A DNA stretch of 8,346 bases, from the NCBI GenBank assembly GCA_018064695.1, contig JAGHUU010000252.1, positions 1 through 8,346 of the forward strand. The letters are read 5' to 3'. The number at the start of each line of letters is the position of its first letter. Position 1 is the stretch's first letter. The DNA comes from Candidatus Blautia equi (GTDB lineage: Bacteria > Bacillota > Clostridia > Lachnospirales > Lachnospiraceae). Both the position numbers and the translations under genes were made by a program. Below are positions 1 to 5,205 of this stretch, piece after piece. The notes below the pieces were generated by a model. That model ran no database searches. It had not been told where the DNA came from and was given only the letters and a program-made list of their open reading frames with translations.

Positions 1-843
1 GACCGCGACATGCTTCTCATTCCAAGCCTTGCCATCCATATGAACAGAGAAGTCAACGAGCACAGCTCACTGAATGCCCAGAAGGACACCCTGCCTTTAT
101 ACGGAATGATGGATGCCAGGGATACCTTCATGAAACAGATTGCTGAGGCAGCAGGCGTTTCCGAGGATCAGATTCTTGGACACGACCTCTTCCTTTACTG
201 CAGAATGCCAGGTACCATCTGGGGCGGCGAGGATGCATTTGTATCATCCGGCAGACTGGATGACCTGCAGTGTGCATTTTCCTCCCTGAAAGGCTTTTTG
301 GCAGGAAAGAAAGAGAAGAGCATCTGCGTGCACTGCGTTCTCGACAACGAGGAGGTTGGAAGCGGAACCAAACAGGGCGCTGCATCTACCTTCTTAAAAG
401 ATACGCTGATGCGCATCAATGCCGGCCTTGGCAGAGATCAGGAGGATTATCTCAGAACTCTTTCCGAGAGCTTTATGGTTTCCGCAGACAATGCCCATGC
501 CGTGCATCCGAATTATGCTGATAAAACTGACCCGGGCAACCGTCCATATATAAACGAAGGCATTGTCATCAAATTCAATGCCAACCAGAAATACTGTACT
601 GATGCGGTATCTGCGGCTATGTTCCGTATGATCTGCAAAGAGGCGGAGGTTCCATATCAGACCTTCACCAACCGCTCTGACATGGCAGGCGGTTCCACCC
701 TTGGAAATATTGCCAATACCCAGGCTGCCATGAACACAGTTGACATCGGACTTCCACAGCTTTCCATGCATTCTCCGTATGAGACTGCCGGAGTGAAGGA
801 TACCCTGTATCTTATAAAGGCTGCCGAAAAACTGTTTGCCTGA
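1..843 (+). CDS. apeB: M18 family metallo-aminopeptidase, C-terminal part (5' end outside window)
   Basis: Seen: the reading frame is open from base 1, so the gene starts upstream; 280 residues are visible. Counting from the first visible codon, these carry the M18 (aspartyl aminopeptidase-like) signatures: RLDDL with Asp87/Asp88, DNEEVGSGTKQGA with the Glu117/Glu118 pair, SADNAHAVHPNY with Asp163, and LSMHSPYE with His257. In this family such residues bind two metal ions (usually zinc) and provide the catalytic Glu. The family is usually about 430 residues, so roughly the first 150, including the first His ligand, are missing here. Role: a cytosolic exopeptidase that removes N-terminal residues from peptides in protein and peptide turnover. 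The ATG at base 10 is internal and should not be taken as the start. The next gene begins 28 bases downstream with no terminator between, so the two are probably co-transcribed. The family is secure; the exact residue preference (acidic or broader) cannot be told from this part. Confidence 0.93.
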   Translation, partial: DRDMLLIPSLAIHMNREVNEHSSLNAQKDTLPLYGMMDARDTFMKQIAEAAGVSEDQILGHDLFLYCRMPGTIWGGEDAFVSSGRLDDLQCAFSSLKGFLAGKKEKSICVHCVLDNEEVGSGTKQGAASTFLKDTLMRINAGLGRDQEDYLRTLSESFMVSADNAHAVHPNYADKTDPGNRPYINEGIVIKFNANQKYCTDAVSAAMFRMICKEAEVPYQTFTNRSDMAGGSTLGNIANTQAAMNTVDIGLPQLSMHSPYETAGVKDTLYLIKAAEKLFA

Positions 844-859
844 TCTACACTGACTGCGT

Positions 860-865
860 AAGGAG
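860..865 (+). promoter_or_regulatory. Ribosome binding site that fixes a TTG start
   Basis: AAGGAG lies 6 bases before the TTG at 872. No ATG or GTG in the same frame has such a site close by; the next in-frame ATG (near 929) has none. This supports initiation at the rare TTG codon. Confidence 0.7.
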
Positions 866-871
866 AGAAAC

Positions 872-1924
872 TTGAAATACGGTAAGATAAGAATCGACAA
901 CGGAAATTTTATATATACCAGACATATGAGACTGAATGTTCTCCCATGTACAGACATTCTCTGGGCATACTTAAGAAAAAGCGTTCCGGAGGATCATGGA
1001 CTTACGCAGCTTCCTGTCAACAATCTGGTCATTGTCACCAGAAGACACAAAAGCTATCAGTTTGATATGACAGAGAGGGAAGTGAAGGAGTGTATCCGCC
1101 TTCTCCGTGCTCTGAACCCGGAAATGGCTGTGGGCTTTCCAAAGGGCGGAAGAATCAACCAGAAATCCCTTCCGAACACCAGAGATCTTGGGGCACTCAT
1201 GTCCGAGGACGGCCGCCACATCATTCCGAGAAAGCTTTTGAGAAGCGGTCATCTCTATCATTGCTCTGTCATGGATAAAGAGGTGCTGCAGGAATCCTAT
1301 CATCTCAGCACAGTCATCGATCTAAGAACCCATGCCGAGAGAAAACATATGCCGGATGAGTTTATAGATGGAGCAAAATATCATCATGTAAATCTTCTGG
1401 ATGAGCCTGTTCCGGGTGTTACGCTGGAGCAGAATATCATGGACTTCCTTATGACCTACCACGGTGACCCGGAAATGATGATGTACAATGTGTACAGAAA
1501 GATGATCCAGGATCCCTTCACCCAGAAACAGATGGCCCGCTTTATCGACCTTCTGATCCGTCATGGGGACGGCGCGGTGCTTTATCATGATACTTTCGGT
1601 ACAGATCGCGTCGGAATCTGTACGGCACTGGTTTTAAGTGCACTGGATATTCCACGAAATGTCATTTATGAGGATTATATGAAGACCAACTCCTATCTTG
1701 AAAAAGAGGAGGAGGCCCTCATTCGTCAGCTGGAATCCCGCACCGTTGTGGATAACCGCGTTCTCAGCAATGTGAAATCCATGTTTGAGATCAAGGAGAT
1801 CTATCTGCAGTCCGCTTTTACTGAGATCGAGAAAGAGTATGGTTCTGTGGAACGATATCTGAAAAAAGCGCTGTTCCTCACTCCAAAATCCCTGGAGCAG
1901 CTGAAAGAGAAGTATCTCATCTGA
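872..1924 (+). CDS. Tyrosine-phosphatase-like protein with Cys-to-Asp P-loop and N-terminal PH-like domain
   Basis: A 350-residue protein starting at TTG. Residues about 95-300 resemble the bacterial tyrosine phosphatase family of the Y_phosphatase3 type: NTRDLG (102-107), LLRSGHL (122-128), VIDLRTHAER (148-157), then the P-loop region at 236-248. In active members this loop reads HC(T/S)AGKDRTG, with a nucleophilic Cys and an Arg five residues on. Here it reads HDTFGTDRVG, giving Asp240 where Cys should be, with Arg246 kept. The protein is therefore predicted to be unable to use the usual phospho-cysteine mechanism; it may be a phospho-ligand binder or regulator. Residues 1-95 are a separate part with short beta-like segments (GNFIYTRHM, DILWAYLRK, NLVIVTRRHKSYQF) and a final helix ending in NPEMAVGFPKG. 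This pattern resembles small PH-like domains seen in Lachnospiraceae proteins; that assignment is inference. No signal peptide or membrane segment is seen, so it is probably cytosolic. It is likely co-transcribed with the upstream aminopeptidase gene. Confidence 0.75.
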   Translation: MKYGKIRIDNGNFIYTRHMRLNVLPCTDILWAYLRKSVPEDHGLTQLPVNNLVIVTRRHKSYQFDMTEREVKECIRLLRALNPEMAVGFPKGGRINQKSLPNTRDLGALMSEDGRHIIPRKLLRSGHLYHCSVMDKEVLQESYHLSTVIDLRTHAERKHMPDEFIDGAKYHHVNLLDEPVPGVTLEQNIMDFLMTYHGDPEMMMYNVYRKMIQDPFTQKQMARFIDLLIRHGDGAVLYHDTFGTDRVGICTALVLSALDIPRNVIYEDYMKTNSYLEKEEEALIRQLESRTVVDNRVLSNVKSMFEIKEIYLQSAFTEIEKEYGSVERYLKKALFLTPKSLEQLKEKYLI

Positions 1925-1997
1925 TTTTTATATAATCTGGTATTGGAATCATCCATTTTGAACAAGGAAACAGCATTTTTCAGTGGATTATTTTTCA

Positions 1998-2025
1998 TTG
2001 ACAAAAGATTTTATCTTGATATAAT
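1998..2025 (+). promoter_or_regulatory. Sigma-A-type promoter for ilvN-ilvC, extended -10
   Basis: The -35 box TTGACA (1998-2003) and -10 box TATAAT (2020-2025) both match consensus, with a 16-base spacer. A TG at 2017-2018 makes an extended -10 (TGATATAAT). The expected transcript start, near 2031-2033, leaves a leader of about 45 bases before ilvN. That is too short for a T-box or other riboswitch, so control is more likely at initiation. Confidence 0.85.
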
Positions 2026-2077
2026 GGATGGAGTATGAAAAAATTTAATGCGATAAAGTGTTGAAAGCAGGTGTGTT

Positions 2078-2575
2078 ATGCAAAAGAGAATTTTATCCCT
2101 GTTAGTGGATAACAACGCCGGTGTACTGAGCCGTGTAGCTGGTTTGTTCAGCCGCCGCGGATATAATATTGACAGTCTTACCGTAGGTGTGACTGCAGAT
2201 CCGCTTTACTCCAGAATGACCATCGTCTGCAGCGGAGATGAGCAGATCCTGGAGCAGATCACCAAACAGTTAAAGAAACTGATCGATGTTCGCGATATTA
2301 AGGTACTGGATCCTAACAACAGTGTTAAGAGAGAACTGATCCTTGTAAAGGTAAAAGTTACTCCTGAACAGCGTCAGGGTGTTATTTCCGTAGCAGATAT
2401 CTTCCGTGCAAAGATCGTTGACGTAGCAAAAGAATCTCTGATCATCGAGATGACCGGAAGCAAGAGTAAACTGCAGGCTTTTATTGAACTGCTGGAGGAC
2501 TACGAGATCCTTGAGCTTGCCCGTACCGGTTTAACAGGTCTTTCCAGAGGATCTGATGATGTTACTTATTTATAA
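2078..2575 (+). CDS. ilvN: Acetolactate synthase regulatory (small) subunit
   Basis: A 165-residue protein, normal for the family. Residues 4-76 form an ACT domain beginning RILSLLVDNNAGVLSRVAGL and continuing FSRRGYNIDSLTVG. Residues about 80-160 form the usual C-terminal regulatory domain (ELILVKVKVTPEQR onward). By alignment to E. coli IlvH, the residues that bind the valine effector (Asn11, Gly14, Asn29 there) correspond to Asn12, Gly15 and Asn30 here, so valine feedback sensitivity is predicted. The subunit activates and confers feedback control on the catalytic subunit IlvB, which makes 2-acetolactate or 2-aceto-2-hydroxybutyrate, the first common step for branched-chain amino acids. 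The start is the ATG just after a modest ribosome binding site (AGCAGGTG, about 2067-2074). ilvC follows after 105 bases. ilvB is absent from the window and must be elsewhere. Confidence 0.95.
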   Translation: MQKRILSLLVDNNAGVLSRVAGLFSRRGYNIDSLTVGVTADPLYSRMTIVCSGDEQILEQITKQLKKLIDVRDIKVLDPNNSVKRELILVKVKVTPEQRQGVISVADIFRAKIVDVAKESLIIEMTGSKSKLQAFIELLEDYEILELARTGLTGLSRGSDDVTYL

Positions 2576-2663
2576 TTCATGATTTTTCAGAAGTAGTTTC
2601 AGTAGTGTTATTTTCGTTTGGCGAGGGAAAAACCCTTAACAATATATGACCATTTTTTTTACG

Positions 2664-2669
2664 AGGAGG
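2664..2669 (+). promoter_or_regulatory. Ribosome binding site of ilvC
   Basis: AGGAGG lies 11 bases before the ATG at 2681. The frame is open back to a TTG at 2618, but that codon has no ribosome binding site, and the extra residues do not match the family, so 2681 is taken as the start. Confidence 0.8.
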
Positions 2670-2680
2670 AAACGATTAAA

Positions 2681-3700
2681 ATGTCAAACAAGATTTATTA
2701 TCAGGAAGACTGTAATTTAAATGCCCTTGATGGAAAAACAATTGCAGTTATCGGATACGGCAGCCAGGGACACGCACATGCTCTGAATGCAAAAGAGTCC
2801 GGATGCAACGTTATCATCGGTCTTTACGAGGGAAGCAGATCCTGGGACAAGGCTGTAGCACAGGGCTTTGAGGTATATACCGCAGCAGAGGCTGCTAAAA
2901 AAGCTGATATCATCATGATCCTGATCAACGATGAGAAACAGGCTGCTCTTTACAAAAAAGATATCGAGCCAAACCTTGAGGAAGGCAACATGCTGATGTT
3001 CGCTCACGGTTTCAACATTCACTTTGGATGTATTGTACCTCCAAAATATGTTGACGTTACCATGATCGCTCCAAAAGGACCTGGACACACCGTACGTTCC
3101 GAGTACCAGGCAGGAAAAGGTGTTCCTTGTCTTGTAGCTGTAGAGCAGGATTACACCGGAAAAGCTCTTGACAAAGCACTTGCATACGCACTTGCTATCG
3201 GCGGAGCTCGCGCTGGTGTTCTTGAGACTACCTTCAGAACCGAGACCGAGACTGACCTCTTTGGTGAGCAGGCAGTTCTTTGCGGTGGTGTTTGTGCTCT
3301 TATGCAGGCTGGTTTTGAGACTCTTGTTGAGGCTGGCTATGACCCAAGAAACGCATACTTTGAGTGTATCCATGAGATGAAACTGATCGTAGACCTGATC
3401 TACCAGTCCGGTTTCGCAGGAATGAGATACTCCATCTCCAACACCGCTGAGTACGGCGATTACATCACCGGACCAAAGATCATCACCGATGAGACCAAGA
3501 AGGCCATGAAGAAGATCCTTTCTGACATCCAGGATGGTACCTTCGCTAAGGACTTCCTTCTTGATATGAGCAACGCTGGTTCTCAGGTTCACTTCAAAGC
3601 TATGAGAAGAAAAGCTGCTGAGCATCCATCCGAGATCGTTGGTGAGGATATCAGAAAGCTTTACAGCTGGAATGGTGAGGACAAACTCATCAACAACTAA
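2681..3700 (+). CDS. ilvC: Ketol-acid reductoisomerase, class I
   Basis: A 339-residue protein of the short class I type. It converts 2-acetolactate or 2-aceto-2-hydroxybutyrate to the 2,3-dihydroxy acid using NAD(P)H and Mg2+, the second common step of branched-chain amino acid synthesis. The N-terminal Rossmann domain has GYGSQG (25-30). The C-terminal knotted domain has the metal-binding TETDLFGEQ (Asp192, Glu196), then FECIHEMKLIVDL and GMRYSISNTAEYGD with the expected acidic and Ser residues. MIAPKGPGHTVRSEY (128-142) is the conserved active-site segment. The cofactor loop after the second beta strand reads GLYEGSRSW (47-55). Many NADPH enzymes have GLRxGSxSW there, so Tyr49-Glu50 is unusual and may shift cofactor preference. 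The gene is followed 25 bases later by an intrinsic terminator that closes the ilvN-ilvC unit. The region between ilvN and ilvC has no clear promoter; it contains only a weak AGGG/CCCT hairpin at 2624-2636. Confidence 0.97.
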   Translation: MSNKIYYQEDCNLNALDGKTIAVIGYGSQGHAHALNAKESGCNVIIGLYEGSRSWDKAVAQGFEVYTAAEAAKKADIIMILINDEKQAALYKKDIEPNLEEGNMLMFAHGFNIHFGCIVPPKYVDVTMIAPKGPGHTVRSEYQAGKGVPCLVAVEQDYTGKALDKALAYALAIGGARAGVLETTFRTETETDLFGEQAVLCGGVCALMQAGFETLVEAGYDPRNAYFECIHEMKLIVDLIYQSGFAGMRYSISNTAEYGDYITGPKIITDETKKAMKKILSDIQDGTFAKDFLLDMSNAGSQVHFKAMRRKAAEHPSEIVGEDIRKLYSWNGEDKLINN

Positions 3701-3725
3701 TCCCTGATTAGAATATGACTTTAAG

Positions 3726-3756
3726 GGCTGTATACCACTGGTATGCAGCCTTTTTT
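3726..3756 (+). terminator. Intrinsic terminator after ilvC
   Basis: An 11-base-pair stem (3726-3736 pairing with 3740-3750, with one G-U pair) and a 3-base loop (ACT) are followed by six T residues. It ends 34 bases before the caspase-like gene, so that gene is either reached by read-through or has a promoter not recognised here. Confidence 0.92.
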
Positions 3757-3775
3757 GTATATTGATATAAATACG

Positions 3776-3782
3776 AAGGAGG
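3776..3782 (+). promoter_or_regulatory. Ribosome binding site that fixes the caspase-like gene start
   Basis: AAGGAGG lies 8 bases before the ATG at 3791. An in-frame ATG at 3785 is only 2 bases away, which is too close. An in-frame ATG at 3743 lies inside the terminator stem. The start at 3791 is therefore preferred. Confidence 0.8.
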
Positions 3783-3790
3783 ATATGGCT

Positions 3791-4648
3791 ATGACAGCAT
3801 ATGAAGAGATCAGGGCTGCAAAAGCAAAGCTTGAGGAGATCAGCCTTAAGAAAAACCTGAAAGCGATCCTGATTGGTGTTGAGGAGTATAACGAGAAGAT
3901 TGCCAGAAAGATCCCGAATGCAGTGAGGGATGTCAATGCGCTTACCGATTTCCTTAGAGAGGTATGGCAGATTCCGGAAGAAAACATTTATTCATTTACC
4001 GGCTATGTACCCGGCGCAGGCATGCTGGATAAGATCAAAGGCATCTGCGATTCTCTGACCGAGGAGGATCATCTTCTGATCTATTATGCAGGCCATGGCA
4101 CTGAGATCGAGGGTCATAGCTATCTGGTATTCTCCGACATGGATTTTGAGCGCGGGGAGACGGAGAGCGAATACAGAGGCATTAAACTGGAAGAACTGAA
4201 TCAGGTGATGGGATGCTGTAAGTCAAAGATCAAAGTACGTATCTTCGATGCCTGCAACTGCGGCGAAAGCTTTAATAAAATGGTCGTTCCAACACCAAGG
4301 GGAATTGCAGCAGACCAGCAGTTAGCATTTGTGAGAGACGTATTAACATTAAAAATGCTGGAGGAGATCATGACCTCCGGAAAAGGCTGGATCACTTTCT
4401 GTTCCTGTGCTATGGCTGAATCCTCCGGAGAGATGATGCAGACCGAGGACCCTGAAAGACACGGAATCTTCACCTATTATCTGTTAAAAGGTCTGAAGGG
4501 CGAGGCGAGAAGAGGAGAGGGTCCTATGTATCTTGAGGATCTTAAGATCTACCTCTGCAATACCGTTCCGTATATGGCAGAATTCTACACCCACAAGCAG
4601 CATCCGCAGTTCCAGTGCGAGGTGCAGGGAAATATCACATTGGACTAA
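3791..4648 (+). CDS. Stand-alone caspase-family (C14, metacaspase-like) cysteine protease
   Basis: A 285-residue protein that is almost entirely one caspase-fold domain. After a short charged N-terminal helix (1-22) comes the first core strand (LKAILIGVEEYN) and a segment ending PNAVRDVNALTDFL, typical of bacterial caspase domains. The catalytic His is in LLIYYAGHGTE (His102) and the catalytic Cys in RIFDACNCGES (Cys155). Most relatives have DxCxSG, so Cys157 replaces the usual Ser. Asp153, two residues before Cys155, is at the position that in metacaspases favours Arg or Lys at the cleavage site, so basic specificity is predicted. The C-terminal part keeps HGIFTYYLLKGLKG and the late HPQFQ stretch. 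No signal peptide, membrane segment or fused effector/sensor domain is seen, so it is probably cytosolic. Bacterial caspases act in regulated proteolysis, toxicity or phage defence; which applies here cannot be told. It lies between the ilvC terminator and the leu promoter, with no obvious partner gene. Confidence 0.9.
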   Translation: MTAYEEIRAAKAKLEEISLKKNLKAILIGVEEYNEKIARKIPNAVRDVNALTDFLREVWQIPEENIYSFTGYVPGAGMLDKIKGICDSLTEEDHLLIYYAGHGTEIEGHSYLVFSDMDFERGETESEYRGIKLEELNQVMGCCKSKIKVRIFDACNCGESFNKMVVPTPRGIAADQQLAFVRDVLTLKMLEEIMTSGKGWITFCSCAMAESSGEMMQTEDPERHGIFTYYLLKGLKGEARRGEGPMYLEDLKIYLCNTVPYMAEFYTHKQHPQFQCEVQGNITLD

Positions 4649-4665
4649 GCAGGCCGCAGCATATC

Positions 4666-4694
4666 TTGATTTTTTAGCGCATTAAAGATATAAT
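4666..4694 (+). promoter_or_regulatory. Sigma-A-type promoter for the leuDC-leuDC operon
   Basis: TTGATT (4666-4671) and a perfect TATAAT (4689-4694) are separated by 17 bases. The expected transcript start, near 4701, gives a leader of about 27 bases containing AGGAGG (4717-4722), 5 bases before the leuD-like ATG. The leader is too short for a T-box or attenuator. No terminator was found between the caspase-like gene and this promoter. Confidence 0.8.
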
Positions 4695-4727
4695 GTGGAA
4701 TATTGAGCATTTATTTAGGAGGCCATT

Positions 4728-5201
4728 ATGGGAAAGATTTTCAGATTCCACACAGATGTGGACACAGACCAGATCATTGCATCTCAGTATCTGTTATTTC
4801 CAACGATCGATGAGATGAAGGTATACACCTTTGAATCCCTGGATCCGGATTTCGCAAAGAAGGTACAGCCTGGGGATTTTGTAGTAGCATGTGAGAACTT
4901 TGGCTGCGGTTCTTCCAGAGAGCAGGCACCAAGTGTTTTAAAGGCACTGGGCGTAAAGGCAGTGATTGCCAAATCCTTTGCCCGTATTTTTTACAGAAAT
5001 GCCATCAACATCGGCTTACCTGTAATCGTATGCAAAGAGCTTTACGATGCAGTAGCTGACGGTGACGATATGGAACTGAATCTGGAAGAGGGAACCATCG
5101 TTTCCGGCGGAAAGACCTACACCTGTACCAAATTACCGGCACAGATGCAGAAGATCCTGGATCAGGGCGGCCTGATCGCATCACTGAACGGGGAGGTATA
5201 A
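4728..5201 (+). CDS. leuD: LeuD-type hydro-lyase small subunit, copy 1
   Basis: A 157-residue protein of the short, archaeal-type small subunit family (3-isopropylmalate dehydratase, homoaconitase and 2,3-dimethylmalate dehydratase small subunits). Visible motifs are DVDTDQIIASQYL (10-22), NFGCGSSREQAP (57-68, with the substrate-binding Ser/Arg region including Arg64), AVIAKSFARIFYRNAINIGLP, and the terminal QGGLIASL. The small subunit supplies the swivelling domain that completes the active site on the [4Fe-4S] large subunit. The loop that sets substrate choice reads YLLF (21-24). Homoaconitases of methanogens have YLRT there and their isopropylmalate isomerases YLVY, so a hydrophobic substrate tail is more likely than homoaconitate. 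The gene starts at an ATG behind AGGAGG and ends 4 bases before the large-subunit gene, so they pair as one enzyme. Family is certain; the substrate (isopropylmalate, citramalate or other) is not. Confidence 0.9.
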   Translation: MGKIFRFHTDVDTDQIIASQYLLFPTIDEMKVYTFESLDPDFAKKVQPGDFVVACENFGCGSSREQAPSVLKALGVKAVIAKSFARIFYRNAINIGLPVIVCKELYDAVADGDDMELNLEEGTIVSGGKTYTCTKLPAQMQKILDQGGLIASLNGEV

Positions 5202-5205
5202 AGCT

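Noticed and set aside
1925..1997. Terminator between the phosphatase-like gene and ilvN
   Set aside because: The stretch is AT-rich with T runs, but no stem of useful length could be formed before any of them.
2035..2064. Possible 9-codon leader peptide (MKKFNAIKC) before ilvN
   Set aside because: It contains only one branched-chain residue (Ile), its ATG is only a few bases after the predicted transcript start so it lacks a ribosome binding site in the mRNA, and no alternative hairpins or terminator follow.
2624..2660. Hairpin AGGG/CCCT followed by a T run (2653-2660) between ilvN and ilvC, as an attenuator
   Set aside because: The stem is only four base pairs and the T run is 16 bases away from it, so it is not a credible terminator.
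2618..2680. TTG at 2618 as an upstream start of ilvC
   Set aside because: No ribosome binding site, and the 21 added residues do not fit the family; the ATG at 2681 follows AGGAGG.
2717..3625. 302-codon open frame on the minus strand opposite ilvC
   Set aside because: ilvC is unmistakable on the plus strand; the antisense product has a low-complexity Ser/Val/Leu-rich composition and no family motif.
3764..3771. Extended -10-like TGATATAAA before the caspase-like gene
   Set aside because: A start about 7 bases downstream would cut into the ribosome binding site, and any -35 would lie in the terminator stem with no match to TTGACA.
4649..4675. Terminator after the caspase-like gene (GC-rich bases followed by a T run)
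   Set aside because: The GC-rich bases do not form a complementary stem; the T run is part of the leu promoter -35 region and spacer.
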